A stretch of 64,000 nt of DNA from Trebonia kvetii (GTDB taxonomy: Bacteria; Actinomycetota; Actinomycetes; Streptosporangiales; Streptosporangiaceae), in NCBI RefSeq assembly GCF_007827045.1, contig NZ_RPFW01000001.1, forward strand, positions 1-64,000. Direction: 5' to 3'. Shown here one piece after another: positions 17,847-27,221 of the stretch. The position numbers were made by a program, and so were the translations under genes. The notes beneath the pieces are model-generated. The model worked only from the letters and a program-made list of their open reading frames with translations. It made no database searches and was not told where the DNA came from. Numbering within the stretch: the stretch's first letter is position 1; the number at the start of each line of letters is the position of its first letter.

Positions 17847-19250
17847 TCAGCTTGCCGCCAAGGCCGCGTGCTGCCTGGCCGCTAGCAGCAACTCGGATAT
17901 GCCGTGATCAATGCCCCGGGCCAGCACGTCCAGGTCCGGATTCGCCGCATAGTCGCCGGTGATACCGAACGTAACATTGCCGTCGTAGCTGAAGATCGAG
18001 ATGCTGATGCGGACCGTGCTCGCGATGGGAACGTAAGGGATGATCTCCTCAAGCCGGCGTCCCATCCAGTAGAGCGGCTGACGGGGGCCAGGCACGTTGG
18101 TGGTGACCGTGACGATTTCCCGCTGCGGCAGCCAGAATGCCTTTCTCACCAGCCAGGACGTCAGCGGGTACACGCTGTATCGCCCTAGGGCGAATAGCGC
18201 CTGGCCGATCATCGCCTCGTGGCTCGCCTTCAGCGAATCCTGTTCGGTCCGGACGGCGGCGAGCCGTTCCAGCGGGTCGGCGATGTGCACGGGAAGATTT
18301 GTCACCGTCGCAGAAACCTGGTTACCGAAGCCCCTCTCGTCCCCCGGAGCCCGGACGGAAACCGGAACAAGCGACGGAACCTCGTGCGGCTCGGGCTCTT
18401 CGCCCCGTTCCAGCAGAAGCGCTCGGAAGCCGCCGCTGATCGCGGCGAGCACGACGTCGTTCACCGTCCCGCCGAACTCGCGTTTGATCGTCTTGATATC
18501 TTCCAGGGACGTCTGGGTCCAGGCATACCGCCGTTGCTGGCCGATGCCCCCGCTCAGCGAGGACCGCACGGCGGGCCAGAGAGACGGCGCGAACCTCGCG
18601 ACGGCCCTTGCCCCGCCGGCTGCCTGCTGCATGGTGCGGCCGGGGTCGGCCATAGCGGCGCGCAACGCGCCGGCCTGCCGCAGAGGCAGTTGCATCATTT
18701 CCGCGGCGGCCTGGGCGGCGAGCGAGATCGCCGAGGGCGGCTGGCCCGCCGGCGGGTCCTCGGACGGCTGCACCGGCTCGGACGGCTGCTCCAGGAGCAC
18801 GCGGTACAGGTCAGTGGCGCCAATCCCGTCGATCATGCAGTGGTGCACCTTGGAGAGCAGTGCCCAGCGATCCCTGGCGAGACCTTCCACCACCCAGTAC
18901 TCCCAGAGCGGATGATCGCGGTCGAGCCGGCGCGACATCACGCGCGCCATCAAGTCGGCGAGCTGCCGGTATTCTCCGGGTTCTGGCAGGGCGGTGCGCC
19001 GGATGTGATACCCGAGATCGAAGTCAGGGTCGTCGACCCAGACCGGCCGCCCAAGGCGGAACGGTACGGTGTGCAGCTTCTGGCGATAGCGGGACAGGAA
19101 TGGCAGCCGGTCCTCGACTAGCGCCATGACCTCCTGATGGGACGGCACCGGACCCTGGAACACGGCAATCGACGCGATCGCCATCGACGTGTTCTCGTCC
19201 TCGTCCTCCGCATCGATGAACATGGCGTCCAATGGCTTTAGCCTGTCCAT
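17847..19250 (-). CDS. Wax ester synthase/diacylglycerol acyltransferase (WS/DGAT)
   Basis: 467 residues. KVHHCMIDGIG carries the HHxxxDG active-site motif (His136, His137, Asp141), preceded by PLWEYWVVEGL. The C-terminal half (about 260-460) is the DUF1298-type domain with VVLAAISGGFRALL and TTNVPGPRQPLYWMG. These enzymes esterify acyl-CoA to alcohols or diacylglycerol, building storage or envelope lipids. The start MDRLKPLDAMF at 19250 has AGAGGG upstream and is the usual family start. The open frame to 19343 is not used. A second family member lies at 43740. Confidence 0.87.
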   Translation of the reverse strand: MDRLKPLDAMFIDAEDEDENTSMAIASIAVFQGPVPSHQEVMALVEDRLPFLSRYRQKLHTVPFRLGRPVWVDDPDFDLGYHIRRTALPEPGEYRQLADLMARVMSRRLDRDHPLWEYWVVEGLARDRWALLSKVHHCMIDGIGATDLYRVLLEQPSEPVQPSEDPPAGQPPSAISLAAQAAAEMMQLPLRQAGALRAAMADPGRTMQQAAGGARAVARFAPSLWPAVRSSLSGGIGQQRRYAWTQTSLEDIKTIKREFGGTVNDVVLAAISGGFRALLLERGEEPEPHEVPSLVPVSVRAPGDERGFGNQVSATVTNLPVHIADPLERLAAVRTEQDSLKASHEAMIGQALFALGRYSVYPLTSWLVRKAFWLPQREIVTVTTNVPGPRQPLYWMGRRLEEIIPYVPIASTVRISISIFSYDGNVTFGITGDYAANPDLDVLARGIDHGISELLLAARQHAALAAS

Positions 19251-19448
19251 GATGTCCCTCTTCACTTCATCTGCCGCGACCCTGACCGTGTTGACAACAC
19301 CGGGCGCCCGCTCCCGAACAGCGTAAGCCGCGAGGAGCATCACCCGAACTGGGCGCTCGTCCCGGAAATCAGGGACTTCCGACCCGGATCGCGCAGCACC
19401 CGCCGCCGTATCCTTTGCGAAACTGCAGACTCGGGGAGGGGATGGCTG

Positions 19449-20459
19449 GTGGCAACGGAGGCACGGACGAATCTGACGGTTGCCGTGACTGGCCTGACCG
19501 GCACCCTGGGCCTCGGCCTTATGCCCCTACTCGAGGCCGACGCCCGGGTGGCGCACGTGACAGGCGTCGCACGGCACCCGTTCGATCCCGCAGCGCACGG
19601 CTGGATGAAGACGAAGTACCTGCGCGGCGACGTCCGCGACGCTGAGATGCTGCGCGAGGCGTTTCGTCATGCTGACGTCGTAGTGCACCTGGCGTTCCAG
19701 GTGACCGGCGCCGTGCCCGGTGAGACTATAGAGTCAGTCAACATCGGCGGCACGCTCAACGCCTTCGACGCCGCCGCGGCGATGGGCGCGCGCCGGTTCG
19801 TCTTCGCGTCCTCGGTGGCCGCTTACGGCTTCCACCGGGACAACCCCATCGGGATGACCGAGGACTGGCCGACACGCCCCGCGGCCCGGCTGTTCTATGC
19901 CCAGGAGAAGGCCAGGCTTGAACACCTGCTGCAGGACAGGGCCACGACGACGACTGACGGACCCGCCCTGTACCTGCTGCGTCCGTCCATCGTGCTTGGG
20001 CCACATGCCGTCGGTGCGAAGAGCCTGCCAAGCGGCCTCATGGGAAGACTGGCCCGCGGTTCAGTCGGGTGGGCCGGACGGATGCCGTTCCCTGTGCCGG
20101 TTCCGGAACTGCCGGTGCAACTCGTGGACGAAGCGGACGTGGGGCAGGCGCTGTTGCAGTGTGTTGTCGCTGCTGGCCCGCCGGGCACCTACAACATCGC
20201 GGCCGACGGGATCGTCACCGCCAGCACTGTCGCTCGCGAGCTGGGCGTCCGGTCGTTCCCTGTCCCGCCTCGCCTGACTCAGGCCGCGGCCCGGGCCCTC
20301 GCAACGTTGCCTTTCCTCCCGCCCGTCGCGCAGTGGGTTGAGGCGGCCAGCCATCCGGCGATCATGGACACCACCCGGGCGAAAGAGGAACTCGGCTGGG
20401 TCCCGAAGTTCACCGCGCTCGAGACGTTGCGGGATACTCTGCGCCAGTACCGGAAGTAA
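19449..20459 (+). CDS. NAD-dependent epimerase/dehydrogenase (extended SDR, 3beta-HSD-like)
   Basis: 336 residues. VTGLTGTLGLGL is the TGxxGxxG motif, FASSVAAYG the catalytic Ser, and YAQEKARLE the YxxxK pair. It continues with LRPSIVLGP and an ELGWVPKF end typical of extended SDRs. The family includes sugar epimerases, 3beta-hydroxysteroid dehydrogenases and OleD. GTG at 19449 is preceded by GGGGAGGGG. Its last 50 bases overlap the end of the convergent Baeyer-Villiger gene. A keto-reductase role on a lipid or sterol is an inference from the neighbours. Confidence 0.78.
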   Translation: MATEARTNLTVAVTGLTGTLGLGLMPLLEADARVAHVTGVARHPFDPAAHGWMKTKYLRGDVRDAEMLREAFRHADVVVHLAFQVTGAVPGETIESVNIGGTLNAFDAAAAMGARRFVFASSVAAYGFHRDNPIGMTEDWPTRPAARLFYAQEKARLEHLLQDRATTTTDGPALYLLRPSIVLGPHAVGAKSLPSGLMGRLARGSVGWAGRMPFPVPVPELPVQLVDEADVGQALLQCVVAAGPPGTYNIAADGIVTASTVARELGVRSFPVPPRLTQAAARALATLPFLPPVAQWVEAASHPAIMDTTRAKEELGWVPKFTALETLRDTLRQYRK

Positions 20460-21921
20460 GCGACGTGGCAAGGTCGTAATTGGACGGGTCGAACCGTCGC
20501 GCCTGCCAGGCGTAGATCCAGGTGAAGTCTGGCCAGAGGGTGACGTTGCGGCCCTCGGCGTCCAGGTACCAGCTCTTGCAGCCGCCGGTGACCCACACTG
20601 TCTTGCGCATTTTCCGCTGCACCATCCGGTCGTAGGCCGCCTGAGCCTCGGGGCGCACCTCGATGCGGTCGGCCTCGAGCCGCCGGGCGTGGATGAGCGC
20701 GCCGCGGACGTACCGGATTTGCGCCTCGATCATGAAGACCTGTGAGGTGTGACCAAGTCCGGTGTTCGGGCCGGTTAGCACGAACAGGTTCGGGAAGCCG
20801 ACCGTTGTCGTGCCGCGAAACGCGGTCTGCGCGGGCGTGGCGGACCAGCGACTCGCCAGGCTGACGCCGTCGGGGCCGAAGATCCGGCGTGCGAGCGGGA
20901 AGTCGGTGACGTGGAAGCCGGTGCCGAAGATGAGCGTGTCGACGTGGTGCGCGATGCCATCACTGGTCAGCACCGACTTCTCGCGGATCTCTTTGATGCC
21001 CTCGGTGACCAGGGAGACGTTCGGCTGGGTAAGGGTCGGATAGTAGTCGTTGGAGAGGAGGATCCGCTTGCAGCCCATCCGGTAGGACGGGGTGAGCCTG
21101 GCCAGCAGGTCCGGATCGGCGACTTGGCGCTGCAGGTGGCGCAGGGCCATGGCCTCCGCCGTATGCAAGATGGCCGGATTCTTGACGAAGCCGAGTGCGT
21201 AGGCCTCCCGCCCGCAGTAGATGGCCGCGCGGGCGATCTGCTGTGTCGGCGGCAGATGCCGGAACAGCCAGCGCTCCAATCGGGAGATCTGACGGTCGTG
21301 GCGTGGCATGATCCACGCGGGAGTGCGCTGGAAGACGGTGAGCTGGCCCACCAGCGGCTGTATCCGCGGCACGAACTGGATCGCCGAGGCGCCTGTGCCA
21401 ATGACCGCCACGTTCCTGCCGGTCAGATCGTAGTCATGATCCCAGGTCGCGGAGTGGAACACGGTGCCCGCGAAGGTGTCGAGCCCCGGGAGGTCGGGGA
21501 TCATCGGGTCGCTCAGCGGTCCCGCCGCGGATACCAGGAACCGCGCCGTTAGCGTGCTCCTGGTGGTCTCGACGCGCCACAGGCGAGCAGCCGGGTCCCA
21601 GCGGGCGCTGGTGACCTCCTCGCCGAACCGGACCTTTCCGGTGACCCTCTCCTCGGCGGCCACCCGGCGCAGGTATTTCCAGATCTCGGGCTGGGGGGAG
21701 AAGCTGCGGCTCCAGTCGGGGTTGGGCGCGAACGAGAAGCTGTACAGATGTGACGGTACGTCGCAGGCGGCTCCGGGGTAGGAGTTGTCCCGCCAGGTTC
21801 CGCCGAGGTCGGCAGCCCGTTCAAGCAGCACCACGTCAGTGATGCCGGCGCGCATGAGTGACACGGCCATTCCGATGCCGCCGAACCCGGAACCTATGAT
21901 CGCGACCGTAGCGTCAGGCAT
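20410..21921 (-). CDS. Flavin-containing Baeyer-Villiger-type monooxygenase
   Basis: 503 residues. IIGSGFGGIGMAV is the FAD site, VIGTGASAIQF the NADPH site, and FAGTVFHSATWD matches the Baeyer-Villiger fingerprint FxGxxxHxxxW(P/D). GTWRDNSYPGAACDV is the usual second FAD loop. The enzyme would insert oxygen next to a ketone or oxidise a heteroatom using NADPH and O2. Its ATG follows the stop of the SDR gene at 21922 with no spacing, so the two are translationally linked. An SDR can make the ketone that the monooxygenase then converts to an ester. The 3' end overlaps the convergent epimerase by 50 bases. Confidence 0.85.
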   Translation of the reverse strand: MPDATVAIIGSGFGGIGMAVSLMRAGITDVVLLERAADLGGTWRDNSYPGAACDVPSHLYSFSFAPNPDWSRSFSPQPEIWKYLRRVAAEERVTGKVRFGEEVTSARWDPAARLWRVETTRSTLTARFLVSAAGPLSDPMIPDLPGLDTFAGTVFHSATWDHDYDLTGRNVAVIGTGASAIQFVPRIQPLVGQLTVFQRTPAWIMPRHDRQISRLERWLFRHLPPTQQIARAAIYCGREAYALGFVKNPAILHTAEAMALRHLQRQVADPDLLARLTPSYRMGCKRILLSNDYYPTLTQPNVSLVTEGIKEIREKSVLTSDGIAHHVDTLIFGTGFHVTDFPLARRIFGPDGVSLASRWSATPAQTAFRGTTTVGFPNLFVLTGPNTGLGHTSQVFMIEAQIRYVRGALIHARRLEADRIEVRPEAQAAYDRMVQRKMRKTVWVTGGCKSWYLDAEGRNVTLWPDFTWIYAWQARRFDPSNYDLATSLTSGTGAEYPATSRAR

Positions 21922-22821
21922 TCACTGCTCGCATATCCGCGGCGCCCCGCCCGCGGACCCTGCCAGGCGGGTTGGCATCAGGCTGTGCCGCTGGCGCAGG
22001 CCGACGGCTAGGTCGGCGCCTTCGAACTCCTGCGTCCGGACCAGGTGGCGCAGGCGCGCCGCCAACCCGCGGTCGAGGAGACCGGGCGCGTGCCTGGCAA
22101 GCCGCAACGCAGCCATGCCTGCCCGGGTTGACGCTACGTCGCGTGGCGCGCTGCGCTCAGCGCCGGCCCGCACGACGGTGAGTACCGTGTCACGGACGCT
22201 TTCGGCTGGCACTAGCCCCTCGAGCGCCACTCTCGCGGCGCGCGAGCGGTCATGGATAGCCGTGTCGACGTACCCAGGGTAGACGGTCGTCACGCCAAGG
22301 TGGGTGCCGTACTCCATGCGAAGCACGTCCGCGTAGGCGGTCAGGGCTCGCTTGGAGACCGTGTAGGCGGCACTGAACGGCATGGTCACGCCTGCCAGCA
22401 AGGAAGCGGTGACAATGACCCGGCCACGGGCGTCGAGCAGGGCGGGCAGGGCGGCGGCCGTTACCCGCCAGGTGCCGAGCAGGTTGACCTCCAGGGCCTC
22501 CCTGACCTCCGCGTCCGGCGACTGCCCGACGTCCGTCACTGGTCCCACGCCGGCATAGTGGATGAGCGTGTCCAGGCGGCCCAGCCGCGCCACCGCCTCG
22601 GTGACCGCCGCGCGGACCTGCTCGTCGTCCGTGACATCGCAGGTCACGACCCCCGCTCCCGGCACGCGGTCGATGCCGATCGCATCGGCGCCAAGGAAAC
22701 GAAGCACGCGGAGCGTCGCCGAGCCGAACGCGCCCGCGGCGCCCGTGACGATCACCGCGCGCCCGGCGTAGGCCGAACGCGCGGCGAGGCTGCGGAGGGT
22801 CTCACGAGGCACAGCGCTCAC
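21922..22821 (-). CDS. Short-chain dehydrogenase/reductase (classical SDR)
   Basis: 299 residues. VIVTGAAGAFGSA gives the TGxxxGxG cofactor site, CDVTDDEQV the adenine-binding Asp region, IVTASLLAG the catalytic Ser, and YTVSK the Tyr/Lys pair. A C-terminal extension of ~80 residues beyond the Rossmann core is present. It is the first gene of a two-gene operon with the Baeyer-Villiger monooxygenase and is divergent from the MerR regulator, with palindromes in the 126-bp gap. Probably oxidises an alcohol to the ketone used by its partner. Confidence 0.82.
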   Translation of the reverse strand: MSAVPRETLRSLAARSAYAGRAVIVTGAAGAFGSATLRVLRFLGADAIGIDRVPGAGVVTCDVTDDEQVRAAVTEAVARLGRLDTLIHYAGVGPVTDVGQSPDAEVREALEVNLLGTWRVTAAALPALLDARGRVIVTASLLAGVTMPFSAAYTVSKRALTAYADVLRMEYGTHLGVTTVYPGYVDTAIHDRSRAARVALEGLVPAESVRDTVLTVVRAGAERSAPRDVASTRAGMAALRLARHAPGLLDRGLAARLRHLVRTQEFEGADLAVGLRQRHSLMPTRLAGSAGGAPRICEQ

Positions 22822-22862
22822 CTTTCACTACGTTAGATCCGGTAGCCGTCCAGGCAAAGGCC

Positions 22863-22904
22863 AACGTTACAATGATCATTGTCTCAATACAACGGGGTAA
22901 CGTT
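22863..22904. promoter_or_regulatory. Nested palindromes in the SDR-MerR divergent promoter region
   Basis: A perfect 14-bp palindrome ACAATGATCATTGT (22869-22882) sits inside a wider inverted repeat, AACGTTAC (22863-22870) and GTAACGTT (22897-22904). A TTGACA begins at 22904 facing the MerR gene. Dyads of this type are usual MerR-family targets. The exact promoter elements are uncertain. Confidence 0.5.
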
Positions 22905-22947
22905 TGACAGCTCGCCCGCAGTGACGAAGAGATGCAGCTAGGAGAGC

Positions 22948-23700
22948 ATGGACGAGTACCGCATCGACGAGCTGGCACGGCTGGCGCAGACCACCGTCCG
23001 CAACGTCCGCGTCTACCAGGATCGCGGGCTGCTTGCCCCGCCCCGCCGCGACGGGCGGGTGGGCATTTACACGGATGCGCACCTGGCCCGCTTGCGGCTC
23101 ATCGGCCAGCTGCTCAAACGCGGCTTCACGTTCGCCAACATCGGTGAAATGCTGGCTGTCTGGGAACGCGGCGGCAACCTTGCCGAGGTGCTCGACCTCG
23201 AGTCGGCCGTTGGCCACCCGTGGTCCGACGAAATTCCCGGCCACCTGACCGCTGAGCAGTTGCGGGAGACTTTCGCCGAAGAAGACACCGAGGAGAACCG
23301 GGCCAGGGCCGTGGCTCTGGGCATATTGGAGCCGGACGGCGAGCACTACCGGGTGCCCAGCCCCAGGCTGCTGAGCGCGGGTGCCGAGATGGTGGCGGCG
23401 GGCATGACGCTGCCTGCCGTGCTCGACTTGGCCGAACGGCTCCGCGTGCACGTGGACGCGACCGCGCGCGACATGGCCGCCACCGTGGCGGCGCACGTGG
23501 TCGCCGCCCACCTGGGGGACGGCAGGCTACAGGGTAAGGACATCGCCGAGGTGGCGGCCATCATCCGGCGGCTGCGGCCGCTGGCCCAGATCGTGCTTGA
23601 CGCGATGCTCGCCCAGGCCATGTCCCAGCACGTCCAAGAAGCCCTGAGCGACCACCTGGCCCAGGTGCTCGATCCACAGGGGCGCACCGAGGCCGGATAA
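22948..23700 (+). CDS. MerR-family transcriptional regulator
   Basis: 250 residues. The N-terminal winged HTH is clear: YRIDELARLAQTTVRNVRVY, then QDRGLLAPPRR and the RLRLIGQLLKRGFTFANIGEML helix. The long C-terminal region (about 85-250) is helical, lacks conserved metal-binding cysteines, and probably binds an organic ligand. AGGAGAG precedes the ATG. It is divergent from the SDR/monooxygenase operon, its likely target. Its last 174 bases lie antisense under the end of the following ligase gene. Confidence 0.85.
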   Translation: MDEYRIDELARLAQTTVRNVRVYQDRGLLAPPRRDGRVGIYTDAHLARLRLIGQLLKRGFTFANIGEMLAVWERGGNLAEVLDLESAVGHPWSDEIPGHLTAEQLRETFAEEDTEENRARAVALGILEPDGEHYRVPSPRLLSAGAEMVAAGMTLPAVLDLAERLRVHVDATARDMAATVAAHVVAAHLGDGRLQGKDIAEVAAIIRRLRPLAQIVLDAMLAQAMSQHVQEALSDHLAQVLDPQGRTEAG

Positions 23701-25194
23701 CGGCAGCGGCGGGACCACGATGGCCCGCTTGAGGATCTTGCCGCTGCCGCCGTACGGCAGTACGTCCACGATCCACACGTGACGCGGGTACTTGTACGCG
23801 GCGAGCTGGCTCTTGACGTGCTCACGCAGTTGGCCAGGGTCGGCTGACGCGCCCGGCTTGAGCGTCACCACCGCCGCGACTTCCTCGCCGAGCATCTCGT
23901 CGGGCACGCCGATGACCGCGGCCTCCGCGACCGCCGGGTGCTCGTAGAGCACTTCCTCGACCTCACGCGGGTAGACGTTGAGACCGCCCCGGATGATCAT
24001 GTCCTTCTTGCGGTCCACGATCGAGAAGTAGCCTTCCTGATCCACCCGGCCGAGGTCCCCCGTCCGGAACCAGCCGCCCGCCATCGCTTCCGCGGTGTCC
24101 TGCGGCCGCCGCCAGTACCCCTTCATCACGTTATTGCCGCGGATCGCGATCTCCCCGATCTCACCGGGCGGCAGCGGGTCGCCCCCTTCGCTCTGCACCC
24201 GCATCTCGACGCCGGCGATGGGCTGCCCGATCGTGCCGGGCTTGCGTTCCCGGTCCGGATGGTTGAAGGACGCCACCGGCGATGTCTCAGAAAGCCCGTA
24301 GCCCTCAAGGACCATGCAGCCGAAGTGCTTCTCGAACGCGCGCATCAGCTCGACCGGCATGGCCGAGCCGCCGGACACGCACAGCCGCAGGCTGGCCGCG
24401 TCCTCGGCGCTGCCGCTCGCGCCGTGCAAGAGGGCGGCGTACATCGTCGGGACACCGGGTAGCACGGTCACCTGGTCCTGCTTGATGATCTCGAGCGCAC
24501 GGCCAGGGTCGAACCTGGGCAGCAGGGTCAGGCACGCGCCAGTGGCGACGGCGCACCCCATCCCGACCGTCTGGCCGAAGGAATGGAAGAGCGGCAGCGC
24601 TCCCATCACCACGTCTTCCGGTCGCAGGTTCAGCAGCGTGGTCCTGGTGACCTCGATGTTGCTGAGCAGGTTGGCGTGGGTCAGCTCGGCGCCCTTCGGC
24701 TGCCCGGTGGTACCCGACGTGTACAGGATCACGGCGGTGTCGGCGGCTGCCCGGTCCGCGACCGCCGGGGCCGGGTCGCAGCGGGCGAGCGTATCGGCGA
24801 GGCCCTCGGGCTCGATGACCACGAGCTCCGTGCCCGCGTCTTTGGCGCCCGCGGCGGCCTGGTCGGCTACGCCATGCCAGGCGAGCGCGAGGGCGGCGCC
24901 CGAGTCGGACAGGTGGTAGCCCACCTCACGGGCCTTGAACAGCGGATTCATCGGGACCACGACGGCCCCGGCCCGGAGGATGCCGTAATAGAGCTCGGCG
25001 AACTCGGGTGTGTTCGGTGCCATCAAGGCGACGCGGTCGCCGGCCGTGATCCCGCGGCCGAGCAGCCAGCAGGTGACCCGGGCGCTGAGCTCGTCCAGGT
25101 CGCGGTAGCGCAGCGCGCGTTCGTCCGAGCGCACCGCGGTCCGGTCCGGATAGCAACGCGAGGTGTTGACGAGTGTGGTGGCGAGGTTCGTCAT
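23527..25194 (-). CDS. Long-chain fatty-acid-CoA ligase with antisense-derived C-terminal extension
   Basis: About 555 residues from MTNLATTLVNTS. VILYTSGTTGQPKGAELTH is the P-loop, EGYGLSETSPVASFN the second motif, and FRTGDLGRVDQEGYFSIVDRKK the hinge. The C-terminal lid with its catalytic Lys (GGSGKILKRAI) is complete by about codon 495. The frame then continues ~60 codons across the antisense strand of the MerR gene, giving a tail unlike any ligase. ATG at 25194 follows AGAGGGG and is preferred over 25320. It activates a fatty acid as acyl-CoA, probably for the adjacent acyl-CoA dehydrogenase and synthase genes, which are divergent. Confidence 0.85.
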   Translation of the reverse strand: MTNLATTLVNTSRCYPDRTAVRSDERALRYRDLDELSARVTCWLLGRGITAGDRVALMAPNTPEFAELYYGILRAGAVVVPMNPLFKAREVGYHLSDSGAALALAWHGVADQAAAGAKDAGTELVVIEPEGLADTLARCDPAPAVADRAAADTAVILYTSGTTGQPKGAELTHANLLSNIEVTRTTLLNLRPEDVVMGALPLFHSFGQTVGMGCAVATGACLTLLPRFDPGRALEIIKQDQVTVLPGVPTMYAALLHGASGSAEDAASLRLCVSGGSAMPVELMRAFEKHFGCMVLEGYGLSETSPVASFNHPDRERKPGTIGQPIAGVEMRVQSEGGDPLPPGEIGEIAIRGNNVMKGYWRRPQDTAEAMAGGWFRTGDLGRVDQEGYFSIVDRKKDMIIRGGLNVYPREVEEVLYEHPAVAEAAVIGVPDEMLGEEVAAVVTLKPGASADPGQLREHVKSQLAAYKYPRHVWIVDVLPYGGSGKILKRAIVVPPLPLSGLGAPLWIEHLGQVVAQGFLDVLGHGLGEHRVKHDLGQRPQPPDDGRHLGDVLTL

Positions 25195-25487
25195 GATGCT
25201 TCCCCTCTGACGAATTTCGCAAGAGACCGGCTGGCGTCTTGCGGCTTGGCGTGCCGTCAGTGGTGTTCCGCCCCGACCCGTTAAGCGTTGAGGCCGACCG
25301 CCCGGCCAGTCAATGGCCATTGGTCCTGTCTCATGCCCAAATCGGCCTGAACCGGGTGCTTACCGCCCAGTAGCTAGCCGATGTCATGGCACGGAGGACC
25401 TTCGGCTCTACCAAGCAACCCGGCCGTTACCTAACGGTCGAAGGAGACAGAAGAACACGGCGAACTCTCCATGGGAGAGGGTGCGGA

Positions 25488-27221
25488 ATGAGTAGTTCGA
25501 TGATGCCGCTAGCCAGCCAAGATGCCCTCGCGGCAGGGGCAGGCCTCGACACCGAGACGCTCGCCATGATGCTGGAGACCGTCAGGGACTTCGTCCGCGA
25601 CGCCCTCCCCGACGAACGGCTTCTCCAGCTCGACCGCGACGATGAGTGCCCCGTTGACATGGTCCGGGCCATGTGCGGCGACCAGCTAGGCATCCAGTTG
25701 CTGTTCATCCCCGAGGAATACGGCGGGATGGGCGGCGGGGCGATCGACGTCTACCGGGTCTGCGAGCAGATGGCCGGCCTCGACGTTGGGATCGCCACCA
25801 GCGTGCTCGCCACGTTCCTGGGCAGCGACCCGATATTTGTCGGTGCCACGCCAGAGCAGAAGAGCCAGTGGCTCAGCGAGATCGCCGAACGCGGCATCCT
25901 GTACGCCTACGGTGCGACGGAGCCCGACGCGGGCAGCGACCTCGCCGCGCTGAAGACAACCGCGACTCCCGTGCTGGCCGGCGGGACGGTCTCCGGATAC
26001 CGGCTGAACGGCCGTAAGCAGTGGATCAGCAACGGCGGCATCGCCGACAAGTACACGATCCTGGCCAGTGCCCCTGGCGGGCCGTCCTGGTTCGTCCTTG
26101 ACCGTGGCACCGAGGGGTTCACCCAGAACCGTCCCGAGGACAAGCACGGGATCCGGCTGTCCAACACCGCCGCCCTGTTCCTTGATGACGCTTTCGTGCC
26201 CGTAGGCAACCTCGTCGGCGGCGTGGAGGGGCAGGGCCTCATCCAGGCCCAGAAGGTGTTCGGCTACACGAGGCTGATGGTCGCGGCGTTCGGCCTCGGC
26301 GCGGGATGGTCCGCGCTTGACCGCGCCATCACGTACTCCACCACGCGGATCCAGGGCGGCACGCCGCTATCGGAGAAGCAGGGCTACACCCACAAACTCA
26401 TCGTCCCGCACGCCGTCCGGCTGGAAGCCGCCCGGGCGTTCATCGAGTTCGTCGCCGCGCGCATCGACACGGGCGAGGGCGCGGACGGGGCGCTCAATAC
26501 CGAAGGCGCGATCGCGAAATACCTGGCTACCGAGGCGGGGAACCTCGCCGCCGACGCCGCGATCCAAGCGCACGGCGGGTACGGGTACACCCGCGAGTAC
26601 CTGGTGGAGAAGATCAGGCGGGACGTCCGCATCACCACGATCTACGAAGGCACCTCCGAGATCATGGAGATGACGATCGCCCGCGACCGGTGGCAGCAGC
26701 ACCTGAAGACGGCCGGCCGTTACTACCTGGAGAGCGCGGCGGGGCTTCGCGCCCTCGACACAAGGCACCCCGATGTCGGCGCCGGCACCGCGGCCGTGGC
26801 CTGCGAGGCACTGGCGGGCGTGCTCGAAGCCTGCCGCGCTGGCCGCCTTACCAGGAACCAGCATGTGCTGCTGCGCCTCGGCGAACTGATCGCCGCGGCC
26901 GAAGGCGCCGGCTGCTTCGCCGGCCGTGTCGCTGCGGCGCTCGACGGCGAGCTGCCGGCGAAGGCCAGCCACCGGTTCGACGGCAGCGCGCTTGCCGCCA
27001 TGAGCCGGGTGTTCGCCCGCGACGCCGCACAGAAGGTGGCGTGCGACGGGCTGCGCTGGGTGACCGGAGCCGCCGGCGCACGGGCCGTCGGCGGCGGCCC
27101 GCTGCCGGGCGGCCGCTGGCTCGACGCCGCGTTCGCGGTGCAAGAAGGGCTGATAGGCGACATGGACCGGGTTGCCGATGCCCTGTACGGGCGCTCTGAC
27201 GTGAAGGACCTGATGAAATGA
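25488..27221 (+). CDS. Acyl-CoA dehydrogenase, coupled to the megasynthase
   Basis: 577 residues, longer than the ~380 of simple acyl-CoA dehydrogenases because of a ~150-residue C-terminal helical extension. [15 protein letters not shown] is the FAD-interaction signature, KQWISNGG follows, and [17 protein letters not shown] holds the catalytic Glu and second signature. [10 protein letters not shown] is also typical. The ATG at 25488 has GAGAGGG upstream. The stop overlaps the PUFA-like synthase start as ATGA, so the two are made together. It introduces or, with a suitable electron donor, might remove a 2,3-double bond. The synthase itself has no enoyl reductase, which makes the pairing notable. 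Confidence 0.87.
   Translation: MSSSMMPLASQDALAAGAGLDTETLAMMLETVRDFVRDALPDERLLQLDRDDECPVDMVRAMCGDQLGIQLLFIPEEYGGMGGGAIDVYRVCEQMAGLDVGIATSVLATFLGSDPIFVGATPEQKSQWLSEIAERGILYAYGATEPDAGSDLAALKTTATPVLAGGTVSGYRLNGRKQWISNGGIADKYTILASAPGGPSWFVLDRGTEGFTQNRPEDKHGIRLSNTAALFLDDAFVPVGNLVGGVEGQGLIQAQKVFGYTRLMVAAFGLGAGWSALDRAITYSTTRIQGGTPLSEKQGYTHKLIVPHAVRLEAARAFIEFVAARIDTGEGADGALNTEGAIAKYLATEAGNLAADAAIQAHGGYGYTREYLVEKIRRDVRITTIYEGTSEIMEMTIARDRWQQHLKTAGRYYLESAAGLRALDTRHPDVGAGTAAVACEALAGVLEACRAGRLTRNQHVLLRLGELIAAAEGAGCFAGRVAAALDGELPAKASHRFDGSALAAMSRVFARDAAQKVACDGLRWVTGAAGARAVGGGPLPGGRWLDAAFAVQEGLIGDMDRVADALYGRSDVKDLMK

Noticed and set aside
19251..19343. Longer N-terminus for the first WS/DGAT
   Set aside because: The extra 31 residues do not resemble the family, and AGAGGG precedes the MDRLKPLDAMF start at 19250.
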